64,000 nucleotides of DNA from Isoetes taiwanensis (GCA_021234155.1 JAJEKV010000046.1:2723258-2787257); one strand, 5' to 3'; shown: positions 19,162-29,039, counted from the first letter of the stretch. Numbers and translations: made by a program. Notes: a model not told the origin generated them from the letters alone.

Positions 19162-20571
19162 ATGGATTGTTATGTGAAGTTCCCGAAATGGTATGCATCA
19201 GCCCACATGACAACGAGGAAGTTCTCGATCATTGCGATTTATCCGTTCTATTGCAAGGAGTTGGACATCATGGCAAACGATGAGCGAGCTTGGATGCTAT
19301 CGCGAGGTTGCCTTAGCTTTCACCCGGACCGCTTGGTCTCGCCAAGCCGTCCTTTGCGGATGTCCACGGCTCGTGGATTCCAAAACCAGCTCTAGAGGCG
19401 GCTTCCCATTTGCAAACAAATAAGATGTTTTTCAAGAATCTTTAGCGAAGCGGGCTCCTCCGGGCTGCATCCTTGTACTTAAGAAGGTATCTTATTTCTC
19501 TTTCCGTTTTGCATTTGCTAGTTATTGCATTACGCTTCTACCAAACCGAAGATACACCGGAAACAATGAAATCTTTAAGCCAAGGGGTCGGGTTATGTGT
19601 GATGATGCTGACTATGACGTAGAAATGGAGATAGATCTACAAGAAGAAGAGCAAGAATGTAGGAGTTTTAGCTTGGCCGACCGGCCTTGGGTGAACAGGA
19701 GGAGGGAGATGATTCAAGGTGATGAGGATGGGGATGAGGATGAAAGAAGTTGTCCGACATAACGCCAATTTTAGTGGAAGGCAAAGAATACCTATTGCTA
19801 AGTGATATCTTGAGGAACCCGAAATCTTTGTTACTTAATATGTGCTAGGGAAGACGAGCTTATCGATTACCTTGGCCGAATGGGTAAACCTAGGCCTAGA
19901 TTTTGAAGAGGATTTGGACAAAGAGATGTTTGAAGTGTCTTCTTATACCGCAATGCTATAAAGCTTAAAGAAGCCTATGAGAGGCTAGAGTCTCGATTTG
20001 CTCAAGAGGAGGCCGAATCTACCAACGGAAGAAGAATTCCAAAGATCTCCGGTGCAAAGTCGCCAACAGATCTACGGTTTAGCGGGCCCTTGGGTCAATT
20101 AAGCGGCAAAGATAAGCCTCATAGATGAGGAGAGAAATGTGAAGAAGATAAGCTTGAGGGTTCTTATTTGTGGGAAGTAGATGATTTTTCTTGCCGACAT
20201 GCACGCGGGGGACAGGGAAAGATTGAAGGACTCTACATTGTTACGATATATCTCAAGATTGCGTTAATGGGGAGATAATCGTCTTCAACAAGAACTTTCG
20301 GTCCAAAAGGTGCGAGTTTGTCTATTACATCCGTGCATTATGCATGTTAGGGAACCATTCCCAATTGGCATCAAACACCGAAAGGGTGATAGCAATTCGG
20401 CGGGATGTTGTGCTACAATATTTTGACGATCAAGCCGATCTGCTCTGGGCGAGCAATATGTTAAATTTTTTAGTCTGGCGGCTTGACTCACCCAAGGTTG
20501 GAAGTGGGGTCGATAACATGGAAGTCATTGCCTTGTTGGATCGGTCTTGGCTAGGGATTGAAAGAGCATGA
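19162..20571 (+). pseudogene. Degenerate coding region(s) in element T, unknown
   Basis: Plus-strand frames follow one another with frequent shifts. The first (19162) reads MDCYVKFPKWYASAHM, FYCKELDIMANDERAWML. An acidic piece near 19610-19760 has MEIDLQEEEQEC and GDEDGDEDERSC and ends at TAA 19760. A charged helical piece lies near 19965-20040 (LKEAYERLESRFAQEEAES). The last frame (open from about 20235, ATG 20344) reads FVYYIRALCML, VIAIRRDVVLQYFDDQADLLW and ends DRSWLGIERA at 20571. It could be one gene of about 450 codons or two. No family is recognised. The stretch is bounded by hairpin 2 upstream and the first small-gene promoter downstream. Confidence 0.35.
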
Positions 20572-20845
20572 AATTGACGGCAATGAAGCTTGAAAAATTG
20601 GAAGTTATATATTTTCCAACTTGTATCGGTAAAATTATTTATGTACTGATTGTCCTTCGAAATTCTAATAAAAAATTATTTTATTTGTATTTATTCACAT
20701 CACCTTGAAATACATCGGTCGATTTTACATCATATCTAGGTTTTCGATAGGTGATATTTATCTCGAAGAAATGAAATATTATTGGAAAAAAACAATTAAT
20801 TTATTTATTCCTCACACCACGAGAAGCAACTCGTGTGACTCATGT

Positions 20846-20854
20846 TATAAATAG
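20846..20854 (+). promoter_or_regulatory. TATA box of small gene 1
   Basis: TATAAATAG followed by AAGACC lies 91 bp before the ATG. Directly upstream, a short inverted pair (TCACACCACGAG and CTCGTGTGA, 20813-20838) resembles the element T hairpin arms. Confidence 0.65.
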
Positions 20855-20936
20855 AAGACCGATGTCCACTCGACCTCCGTAAGCCTTCTGTACGCTCATC
20901 TTCTACTTCGGCCCGCCTTCCACCTTCTCCTTTCCG

Positions 20937-21300
20937 ATGGCATCATCATCTTCCTCTCAGCGACCACGCCAAGATAGCACTCCCCGGTGCCCGGAGCTGC
21001 CCGTGGACATCACCTTTGCGGTGGTGATGAAGAGATTCAAGGAGATCCATGATGAAAACAAACCGCCTCGTCGCCGAGAATATGGAGGCGTCGGCCGGTC
21101 GATTAACCTTCACGAGGGAGCTGCTGCATGATGAGCGAGACATTGAGCTCGCGGAAACATTCGCCATGTACCAAGAGGCGGCGAGCGCAGGGGGGCGAAG
21201 CGGTGAAAGCGCTCCACCGGTATTTATGAGGCCTTAGAAGATATGGAAAAGAAGCTCAGGCTGCGAGGAGGATGAGAACGCGACCTTTACGGCCAATACG
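20937..21300 (+). pseudogene. Small gene 1 of the element T tandem family
   Basis: It begins MASSSSSQRPRQD, then PVDITFAVVMKRFKEIHDEN, a helix-forming segment. After a one-base shift near 21060 it continues RLVAENMEASAGRLTF, ELLHDERDIELAETFAMYQE and a Gly/Ser-rich tail, with a possible further shifted end EDMEKKLRL. The composition (Glu, Lys, Ala, Leu; few aromatics) suggests a short coiled-coil protein of about 110-120 residues. It has the same MAS start, TATA spacing and helical core as genes 2 to 4. The closest copy is gene 2, and 3' flanking sequence is shared as well. Function is unknown. The Ser-rich start does not look like a transit peptide with confidence. Confidence 0.55.
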
Positions 21301-21438
21301 CAAAACATGAAAATCAGCTAGAGGATCATGAAGATTCCTAGCCGTTGTATCTATCTATTTTTTGCTTCAAAAAAAAGTTTTCTCTATTTTTTGCTTCTAT
21401 CTATCCTCTTGTTCCAATGTATGTTACGTTTTATTAAA

Positions 21439-21509
21439 AGATCACACGACCTTAAAATGCCTTGCTTGCAATTAGGTAGCAATCAATGGATTTCGCGTCG
21501 CGGTGATCT
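21439..21509. repeat. Element T hairpin 3
   Basis: AGATCACACGACCTT pairs with GCGTCGCGGTGATCT across a loop of about 40 nt. It lies about 140 bp beyond the end of small gene 1. Confidence 0.65.
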
Positions 21510-21614
21510 CCATGCCGCTCTATTTTGCTTCAATGAGAAGTTCTATCTTTAGTTATGTATCGATAAAATTACTTATGTATAGATTTTATCATTATCGAAA
21601 TTATCAATAAAATT

Positions 21615-21643
21615 ATCACACGATCTTTTCGGCGTCGTGTGAT
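21615..21643. repeat. Element T hairpin 4, short loop
   Basis: The 9-bp arms ATCACACGA and TCGTGTGAT are perfect, with an 11-nt loop (TCTTTTCGGCG). It is followed by an A-rich run. Confidence 0.75.
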
Positions 21644-21778
21644 ATTTCTCTGGAAGAAAAGACGTGAGAAGAAGTAACGGTCCTTTTTCCTCACCACGGT
21701 GAAGTAATGGTCCATTTTCCGCCGACCGGCATCCTTGGCGTCGTGTGACTCAAGCTACTACGATGTTCTTTTTATTAA

Positions 21779-21850
21779 AGATCATACGACCTTGAAATGT
21801 CTTGCTTGCAATTAGGTAGCAATCAATGGATTTCAAGCGTCGTGTGATCT
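21779..21850. repeat. Element T hairpin 5
   Basis: This is the copy of hairpin 3 in the duplicated unit. AGATCATACGACCTT faces GCGTCGTGTGATCT. The right arm keeps the full GTCGTGTGATC consensus. Confidence 0.7.
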
Positions 21851-21954
21851 CCATGCCGTTCTATTTTGCTTCAATGAGAAGTTCTATCTTTAGTTATGTA
21901 TCAGTAAAATTTACTTATGTATAGATTTTATCACCGAAATTATCAATAAAAATT

Positions 21955-21981
21955 ATCACACGATCTTTGGCGCCGTGTGAT
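21955..21981. repeat. Element T hairpin 6, short loop
   Basis: ATCACACGA and CCGTGTGAT pair with one mismatch around a 9-nt loop. It is the duplicate of hairpin 4. Confidence 0.65.
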
Positions 21982-22118
21982 ATTTCTCTCGAAGAAAAAG
22001 ACGTGAGAAAAAAGCAATCTGGGTCCTTTTTCCTCACCGAGAAGTAATGGTCCATTTTCCCGATCGACGGTGGCATCCTTAAATAGGTGTGACTCAAGCC
22101 AATACTGAAACTCCCCAT

Positions 22119-22127
22119 TATAAATAG
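22119..22127 (+). promoter_or_regulatory. TATA box of small gene 2
   Basis: TATAAATAGAAGACC, identical to gene 1 over the first 15 bases, lies 93 bp before the ATG. Confidence 0.65.
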
Positions 22128-22211
22128 AAGACCTTCTATCTTTGCCTTGACTGGACATACTCTTCCGCCCGCCTTACGCCATCTTCAGCCCGCCTTCCGG
22201 CCTTCTGCTCG

Positions 22212-22530
22212 ATGGCATCTTCATCCTCCTCCAACAGTTTAACCCGGCGCCCGAGCCGCCGCGGACATCCCACCCTTGCAAAGGGTGATGAAGAGATCAA
22301 GGAGGTTCACGGAATAAAATGACCGTCGCCGCCGGTGAAGATCGAGGCGGTCATGATTAGAATTCACGAGGGCCGGCCGCATGAGCGAGATCTTGAGGCT
22401 GGCGGCAACATTAACCAAAATGCTTAGGGGTATGCCGTAGGGTCGCAGGCAGTTTTAAGCGCACCGCGATATTTCGCAGCGTTAGGAAGATATGGAGAAG
22501 AAGCTTCGGTGCGGAGGATGAGAATGCGAC
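22212..22530 (+). pseudogene. Small gene 2 of the element T tandem family
   Basis: ATG at 22212 opens MASSSSSNS. Nucleotide similarity to gene 1 then continues through the segment matching VMKRFKEIHDEN and on to the GGATCATGAAGAT 3' end, but several indels destroy the frame: GTGATGAAGAGATCAAGGAG matches the KRFKEI block, ACGAGGGCCGGCCGCATGAG the helical block. The 5' leader is also shared with gene 1 (CGCCCGCCTT, CAGCCCGCCTTCC). It is a tandem duplicate of gene 1 that has decayed further. It is followed by the third copy of the long hairpin (22672-22740), whose right arm is eroded. Confidence 0.5.
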
Positions 22531-22740
22531 TTTACGGCTTCCACTCACGGGATCATCAAAATCAACTCTGAGGATCATGAAGATCCCTAGCCATTGTATA
22601 TATATATTTTTGTTTCAAAGAAAAGTTTTCTCTATTTCTTGCTTCTAAGCGTTCTCTTGTTTTGTTTATTAAAGATCACACGACCTTAAATGCCATGGTT
22701 GCAATTAGGTAGCAATCAATGGATTTTCGCGTCATTATGA

Positions 22741-23150
22741 TTCCACAACGCATACACCTCGTTGTATGTATAAATTTCTAATTTATTAATGGAAAACTAT
22801 ATGTAACACAAATATCTAGCTAGATTATGTGATAACTTGCGGGGTAAATGCTAATTAGTCATATCTAGGATTGGCAAGCGCCCGGCACCCAAAGCACGTG
22901 GAATGTGGATGACAATGTCTATTCACATACGTGGCATGTGGATGACAACGTCATGCCAAGGGCGTGGCATCGCCGCCACAACAACTCGTCTTTGTATGCC
23001 TCGCATACAAGACGGCGGGATATGACGGATCCCATGATGCGCGAACATAGGCTACCGATGCACTTTGATTGCATGCTATAATTTTGCCTCGTGGGATTAT
23101 TACACAACTTTATCGGTACTGCAACAGTAGATTCTAACGTATCTCTAGTT
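22741..23150. other. Spacer between small genes 2 and 3
   Basis: I see no ORF that I can support. A short tandem motif CACGTGGAATGTGGATGACA occurs near 22897-22920 and again, slightly changed, at 22929-22952. The A/T-rich left part resembles the other spacers. Confidence 0.4.
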
Positions 23151-23154
23151 TCCA

Positions 23155-23160
23155 TATAAA
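23155..23160 (+). promoter_or_regulatory. TATA box of small gene 3
   Basis: TATAAA lies 93 bp before the ATG at 23248, matching the spacing at genes 2 and 4. The leader is CT-rich. Confidence 0.6.
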
Positions 23161-23247
23161 ACCTCGAGGCCTTTGTCTTCTCCTATCCGCCATCTCTTTT
23201 TTCTACCACATCCGCCCTCGCCCATCTCTGTTCTCCCATCACTTTCA

Positions 23248-23680
23248 ATGGCCTCGACTCCGGTTCCATCCCCGCCGAGATCTTGTCTCAAGTTCGTCAA
23301 GGAAATTAAGAACATTCATCTTTGAAGCGGAGGAGCGGATCCGCCTTCTAAAAGAAAAGAATGATGAAGACGCCGCCAAGCTGGTTGCGGCAGAGGACAA
23401 GGCCGCCTTCTATAGGGAGGTGATTTTAGTGCTTTGACGGTCGGCCGGGCTGCCTTAGACCGCCGAATTGCGGCGCCCGCGAGATATAACCTCAAGAGAG
23501 GCTTAGGGCCTAATCCGAGGCGGGGAGAGGCTGCAGGAGCTCAACTTCGATGGCGGGGAAGATAATGTTGCGGAATATGAGAGCGTGGTTGCGGGCGAGC
23601 AATCATGTTGGAGGAGCGTAGAAAAAAATTATCACCGCCCTCCGGGAAGAGCTTGCCCGGCGATCATAGGCATCGGGCTC
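23248..23680 (+). pseudogene. Small gene 3 of the element T tandem family
   Basis: MASTPVPSPPRSCLKFVKEI opens the frame, then KNIHL and, after a shift near 23315, EAEERIRLLKEKNDEDAAKL, VAAEDKAAFYREVI. This again is a charged helical protein with MAS start and a K-E-I/L core near residue 20, parallel to genes 1, 2 and 4. Further similar codons can be followed to about 23680 in mixed frames (RLQELNFDGGEDNVAEYESV near 23530). Sequence identity to gene 1 is low outside the start and promoter, so the family is old. It is followed by a T-rich stretch and hairpin 7. Confidence 0.45.
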
Positions 23681-23815
23681 CTCCTAGAGGACATTTTTTT
23701 TTTAATGTTTGTAATTATTTTATTTCTCAATGGGAAAAGTTTTTTGACAAATGTGCGCGAATATTCGTTTCCTATTTTTTAATTTTCAATATCCGTGGTA
23801 GAGAGAATGACAAGG

Positions 23816-23887
23816 CAGATCACCACGGTTTAAACCCTTCATAGGGTTTTAAAGCTCGATGTCTGCGATTCAGCGTGGTGTGATCTG
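23816..23887. repeat. Element T hairpin 7, two nested stems
   Basis: The outer arms CAGATCACCACG and CGTGGTGTGATCTG pair with a small bulge. Inside, GGTTTAAACCC and GGGTTTTAAAGC can form a second stem. The stem sequence (CCACG / CGTGG) differs from hairpins 1 and 3, yet it is complementary. Confidence 0.65.
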
Positions 23888-24025
23888 ATGTAGTTAGAAT
23901 AGTTATTAATGTGTTCAGCCGGACGCATTACCATTAATGTGTTCTAGCGGACAGCAAACAGAATCCGCTCGACACGTATGGCGGCGGCCAGAATCGTGTG
24001 TTTAATATGTTCAAGCGCTAATATG

Positions 24026-24031
24026 TATAAA
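24026..24031 (+). promoter_or_regulatory. TATA box of small gene 4
   Basis: TATAAA lies 93 bp before the ATG at 24119. It is preceded by repeated TTAATGTGTTC motifs at 23908-23950. Confidence 0.6.
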
Positions 24032-24118
24032 TTGAGGTCCTTGCATTGTGCTCCTTCCGCCGGTTAGAGTCTTTGCTCCTCACTTCTATAATCTTAACGT
24101 CCCTCCCATTTGTCATCT

Positions 24119-24580
24119 ATGGCCTCCATATCCTCAACCGGCTGATATAAGGGAAAACGCAAGAGGATAGAACCCCTTCGACATAGTGTTGGGTGTTCTA
24201 ATGAAGAGGTTGAAGGAGCAAGATGATCTTCTAAAGGAAAATGCCGTTTACAATTCAGCGAAAGAAGAAGAGAATGAATTCAACCTTCTCATGCTTCAGA
24301 GCTTGGGAGAGGCAAATCAAAGGGTTGAATAGAAGGCTGGACCAACAAGCTGCTTGCCTTGAGGTGGTTTATGGCAACGCAGGTTGCTAATTTGCGGAAG
24401 AACACGTGCTATTGGGACGGGAGCGGGACATGTACAAAGAGATGGTGGGCCGGTTGGAGGAACGTTTGGATAGGGTGATTGCTCGCTTGAGGAGAAGAGA
24501 TGAAGAGCGAAGGCGAGGCCGGAGCTGATGATGATGATGAAGATAATGAAGAAGAGCTCGCCTTTGGAGCAACAATGAGT
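24119..24580 (+). pseudogene. Small gene 4 of the element T tandem family
   Basis: ATG at 24119 opens MASISSTG. A stop (TGATATAA) and frameshift follow, then VLMKRLKEQDDLLKEN (about 24195-24240), which matches the VVMKRFKEIHDEN block of gene 1. It goes on with VYNSAKEEENEFNLLMLQSL, GEANQRVE and a long charged tail (RDMYKEMVGRLEERLDRVIA near 24425-24485), then an acidic end around 24525-24560. This is the longest member, about 150 codons. The conserved M-K-R-x-K-E segment ties genes 1 and 4 together. It is followed by hairpins at 24660-24780. Confidence 0.5.
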
Positions 24581-24659
24581 CGTTGTATTTTGTTTTTCAA
24601 TGTAACATCTTTCACAACTTTAATCAAAAGTAACCTTTTTATTATTATCTTGTAAAGCT

Positions 24660-24779
24660 CTCACACGACGAAGCCACATAAATGCAAGCAATAGCGAAAC
24701 GTATGATCTAAATAAGATCACACGACCGAAGCTCTGGTTGTACAAACAAGGTTGGAGGCAAGTACTTGGCGTCGTGTGA
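24660..24779. repeat. Element T hairpins 8a and 8b
   Basis: Two left arms (TCTCACACGACGAAGCC at 24660 and GATCACACGACCGAAG at 24718) are followed by right arms CGTATGATCT (24699-24708) and GGCGTCGTGTGAAC (24768-24781). The second pair is close to perfect over CACACGAC / GTCGTGTG. Confidence 0.6.
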
Positions 24780-24829
24780 ACATGCTACACATTACAAGTA
24801 TACTTTACCGATTCTTTTGTCTCTTAGAT

Positions 24830-26870
24830 CTCCTTTATTTGCGATGCTAGTGGGGCCCTAGAATTTTGCCAACAACTTTCCGTTTCTCTTCAAAGATTAT
24901 GCCAATGGTGTTTACGACGGGTTGCTCCTAAAGCGACCTTCTTGTCGTGTTAGCCATCGCCTTCTATAAAACCACTCATCATCATGTCTTAGAGAGTTGA
25001 TTCCCACATTTCCACCCCTCTTTGAGTGTTACGATGAAAGGCTATTTTAGCTTGTTTATCGACTTCTCCATGCCTTGTGCACTCCACATCGCTAGGCTTC
25101 CATACTTCCTAAAAACCAAGGTGCATGAGCCCAAAAGATGTGCAAGTAGTCGTGACTTCCTCTCTCCCCATGCGTCTATGAAAGCTTTAATAAATTTGTT
25201 ATTCGCTTGCCACGAACATTTTACGCATCTTCTCTTGTGAGGTCCATTCTACGAATGTATGGGAACAACCCGGACAATGCATCCCATTTTTTTTTCCTCA
25301 ATGCCGAGCGAGCGCCATCGTGCGGTCCTGCTCCGCATCAACCAGCAATTTTCCAAATTCATAGACCTTTTCTCCCATCGGTTTCCGTTCGAGCCTCTCT
25401 ATGATTCTTTATGAAGCGTCGAGCTTTCACCCCTCAATTGACACCTTCTGAGGCACACTTGTTCTTCTGCCCGTTTCTCCTCGAGCTCTAATCTTACATT
25501 GCCACCATGCAAACCTGCGTCGATAGAACATGTTCAACTCTCACAATTCCTTCCTCTCTTCTCTTCTTGTGCGAAATGTTCCACACGAATCTGCGGCTCA
25601 AAAATATCATCTTGTCGATGATTCTCACAAAGCCGTGCAAAGTGCGAGATATGAACCCTCTCTAATGGAATGGGGAAAATGCCATGGAACTTGGGATCTT
25701 CTTCTCCTCTATTAGGAGCATTTGCTTGGTTAAGGGACAAGGTTGAAGCAGTCTTCAAAGACTTGACTTCCTTTGCATGATTGCAGTCAGAGACAACTTT
25801 TGCATGTTCCTTGTCCTCCTCCACTTATGTTGTACATTGCTTTTCGGTTTTTAAATGGGCGCCAAGTGAAAAAATTACTTTGTAAGATCCATAGTGATCT
25901 ACTTGTAATTTTCCCTCCCTCGAATCTAGATATTAGACTCGGGATGTCGGGTTTGATTGAACACCCATTTCAATACCTCGTGGGTTTCTTTTCTGAACTT
26001 TAAAGAGACCTAACCACCGGTGTCATCTTGATTGACATGAGAACCATTTTTTAAGACGCTTCTTCTCCTCGTCCAAGTCACCTCTACATCTTTTTTTATT
26101 ATTCTTGTTGCTCTTTGATTTAGCATGTGCAATTGCATTCTCAATTGCTCTATTCATGATGACAACGAATACCCTCTCATACTTCTCAAACTTGGTGGGT
26201 TCCATTTCATCCAATTTTATGCAAACTTCAATCTCACCATTAGTTTACGAATCATTTAAGTCATAATATTTGACAAGGAATTGTAAGAGAGTAACCAGGT
26301 CAACCCAAAGATTATTGCGTTCATTCATTCCAACTATATCACAACAATCCTTGCCATTCTTATCTTTTATAGCTATGGCGTAACCAAAGACATTCAACGT
26401 GGTGCATCTCTCCTAATATGGCATACACCATCTTTGTCCTAGTAACCCTTGTATTCTCGACAATTTGTGGGCGTGGAGGCGAATACTTTTTTGTGCCCAT
26501 TCTTTTCAACGCCGTGGAATGGCTTGAATAGAGAACGGTAACCAAGCCTCTTGATGCCTACATCATCACAAAGTCGTACCGCTATGTCACTTCTAACTTC
26601 TTGTAGATCTCTCCTAGTACCATTTCAATACCATCTTCTTGAGAGAAGAGTTGTAGGGTCGACAAATCATATCCACTATCTCCTGCTTGTCGCTAGGTTC
26701 TTCACTCACGTAACCAAGATTGCTTCTAGTTTCCCCGGATCTTAATTGGCCTTTGCTAGTGTTGTAAACGGACCTTGTGGCCGTGACCCAACGTCTGAAT
26801 GCACCTGATCCAAACTTGGTTCCTCTATCGGTCGATAGTGCTTCTTCCTTTCTACTGAAAGCCAAGGGGT
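24830..26870 (-). pseudogene. Transposase-like protein of element T, broken
   Basis: Minus-strand pieces line up as one protein of about 600 residues. From N to C they are GSGAFRRWVTATRSVYN and RSNLGYVSEEPSDKQEIVDM (26614-26865); VRLCDDVGIKRLGY (about 26560); VENTRVTRTKMVYAIL (about 26420-26460); LDEMEPTKFEKYERVFVVIM (26150-26214); DCNHAKEVKSLK and FHGIFPIPLERVHI (25640-25800); in a shifted frame LHGFVRIIDKMIFLSRRFVW (about 25580-25640); and near the end RKYGSLAMWSAQGMEK (25065-25110). The ordered pattern, especially YGSL...QGMEK, recalls transposon-associated proteins of uncertain class from other eukaryotes. I place this from memory only. If right, it would be the mobility protein of element T. 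It has many frameshifts, and an N-terminal coiled-coil piece may reach 27000. Confidence 0.4.
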
Positions 26871-27417
26871 GTTTTCTTCAAATTCTTTAACCTACATTGA
26901 AGCCCAAAGTTTGCTCTTCGAGCTCTTGGATCTTTTCTTGCAGCTGCCCTATCACCAATTGGACTTGTCCACTCCATTATCTCAAAAAGTTTCCCTCCCC
27001 AAGCCGTCATTCCTTTCCTTCATCACGATTGGAGTAATGAGGCGAGAAAAAAGAGTGGCTTTGGTTTAAGTTATAATTCTCTTGTGACAATCGGGGCGGC
27101 TCATCTCAAGGAAGCGTATTGGATTCGAGATGCCTTCATCCTCTCTCAATCTCTCACAATATACCAAGAGGCCGAGTTACCCGTCACCACAAAATCGGAC
27201 TAAACTTGAAACGCCGAAATAGCCCGGTTTCTTGCCCTCAAACGGATCAATGGATATAAACTGCCATCCGCCCGGATGCCGACACTTTTTGGAGCCGCAA
27301 GGCGCAACATGTCGAGGTCTAAGTTCTTATTTTTTAGACCTCCTTTTTGCGATTGAAGGCGGAGCATATTAATTGAGTCGGTTGGATCCTTATCCACACA
27401 TCATTTGGAGCTTCCAT
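26871..27417. other. Region right of the transposase-like gene
   Basis: A minus-strand coiled-coil-like piece (about 26890-26960, VIGQLQEKIQELEEQTLGF) may be the N-terminal part of the preceding gene. The remainder to 27417 has no supported coding signal. Confidence 0.3.
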
Positions 27418-28065
27418 ACCGCGTGGATGCGCGCCAGCGAAAATGAAGGTGTACAATTTGTATGCCCCAAAGACAATTCGCCCGTGTGAGCCGAGAAGGT
27501 CCTAGTACTAACCTCGATTTTTGAATTTTTGCGCGTGCATATGGAAATCAAAAAGTCCATTCTCCTACAATCCATGCTTTTATACATAAGCAAATTCAAA
27601 ATTTGAATTGTAGGGGGTGGGAAGCTTTGGTTGGGATGAAGTAAAGATCTCGGTTATGAACTTTTAAGGCAATCGCGGTAGCCTGAAGCGAAATCGATAC
27701 AAAGCTTCAACCTACACATTCAAATTTTGAAATGTAGAAGGCGGGAAGTTTGTATGGCCATGGCCTCTAAATGAAAAATAGCAAGACAAGAATGGGTGAT
27801 GCGATGCTTGGTATCCGACAAACCAAGAGACACCGCCTTGAGTTGCGGTATGCTATAATGCAAGTGGCTTTTAGAAGCCACGTGTTGCATCAATAAATAC
27901 ATATGGCGCCATAAATGTGCGCCCCCTTATTAGGGAGAATATTCCAAGCAAATCAGTAATTATGAGAGTTTGGTATCCTAGGTGGCATGGAAAAAAAGGA
28001 GCGGAAATGGCGTGGAATGTATCGATGGGAGGCCATTTTGAGACCCCAAATCCCAAGGAGCGAAA
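27418..28065 (+). repeat. Internal copy of the element T right end
   Basis: This segment is colinear with 29968-30597 (shared GAAGGTGTACAATTT, TTGAAATGTAGAAGGCGG, ACATATGGCGCCAT, GGAGGCCATTTT). It even includes most of the terminal repeat (AGACCCCAAATCC at about 28041-28053), but the last bases differ. It marks either a second, truncated element end or a terminal duplication. Confidence 0.75.
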
Positions 28066-28207
28066 TATGACGTGGAATGGCTGATAGGAGGCCATTTTAG
28101 TTCATAAAACATAATATAACTTGGAATGATACATATTTTATATGCAAATGGGGAGACTATTGATGAGGGACTTGGTGTTATTATCTATTGACAACAAACA
28201 AGAAAGT

Positions 28208-28268
28208 GGATCACACCATAATTTAGTATATTCCAACCTTTTAGCTTAAAATTAAGCTTGGTGTGATC
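28208..28268. repeat. Element T hairpin 9
   Basis: GGATCACACCA (28208-28218) pairs with TTGGTGTGATC (28258-28268). The G-to-C change after CACAC is matched on the opposite arm. Confidence 0.7.
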
Positions 28269-28544
28269 TTTTTGAAAAAGATAACTTCCTATAGTAAAAT
28301 TACTTTGATTATCTTTTAATAAAAGAAATATATATGTGTCTTATTTGAAGTTAAGTGTGGATATGTGACGTGCTCATTTATTGATAAAGTGTTTTAGATG
28401 CAAATGGGATGCTTGATGTGATCCTTCTTAAAAAAGGATATGCTCTTTGAAAAGGACTAATAACTTTATGCACTTAGGGTGGTAAAGCATTAAATGAGAA
28501 GGGGTACTTGTGTTTAATTTTAATTTGACAACAAATAAGAAAGT

Positions 28545-28612
28545 GGATCACACGATGCGAATTTAGTGTGTTCCATTTTTGTTGCATATGTACTATTCGC
28601 TTGGTGTGATCC
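28545..28612. repeat. Element T hairpin 10
   Basis: GGATCACACGATGCGAA (28545-28561) faces TTCGCTTGGTGTGATCC (28596-28612), pairing at 15 of 17 positions with a 34-nt loop. The flanking sequence is similar to that of hairpin 9 (ACAACAAATAAGAAAGT), so the two are duplicates. Confidence 0.75.
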
Positions 28613-29030
28613 TTCTTGAAAAATAATATGCTCTTTGAAAAGGGATAATGACTTATGTACTTAAGAGTGGTAAAGCATTTTTAAAGGAATCTGTTGTGAA
28701 AAGTAGTCAAAGACTTCTTGTATTAGAGGTATCTAAACACAAACACCATAACACAGTACAGTAAAAAAACACATGTACAGTAACACATGTACAGTAAAAA
28801 AACATTCAAATGGAATTAGAAGCAAAAACTTTTTACATTCAAAATTTTTTATGGCCGTATGGCTTTACATCAGAACATCATTTTGTAAATTTAAATGCTG
28901 GGAGGCTTCAACTATTCACAACAAAAAAGCTTTATTTGGCTTGGTCATATGGTAAGAAGGAGGCAAAATTTGGAGGCTAAGTTGGAGGCAAAATTTGGAG
29001 GCTAAGAACAAGGAAAAAAAAAAAAAAAAA
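28613..29030. repeat. AT-rich spacer with short tandem repeats
   Basis: ACATGTACAGTA is repeated at 28770-28795, GGAGGCAAAATTTGGAGGCT is repeated at 28959-29003, and a run of 18 A residues lies at about 29013-29031. No ORF with support is present. Confidence 0.5.
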
Positions 29031-29039
29031 AAGAGTTGC

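Larger units (their letters stand above)
21429..22100 (+). repeat. Direct duplication of a 335-bp hairpin-bearing unit
   Basis: 21429-21765 and 21769-22100 are near copies. Both hold a long-loop hairpin (starting ATCACACGACC or ATCATACGACC), the string TTGCAATTAGGTAGCAATC, an AT-rich tract with TTACTTATGTATAGATTTTATC, a short-loop hairpin, and a GGTCCTTTTTCCTCACC block. A third partial copy of the long hairpin lies at 22670-22740 after gene 2. The unit is evidently the shared intergenic spacer of the tandem genes. Confidence 0.8.

Noticed and set aside
19848-19900. P-loop ATPase motif (GKTSLSITLAEWV)
   Set aside because: The GKTS string lacks the upstream Gly of a Walker A motif, lies in a short frame between stops, and has no partner Walker B nearby.
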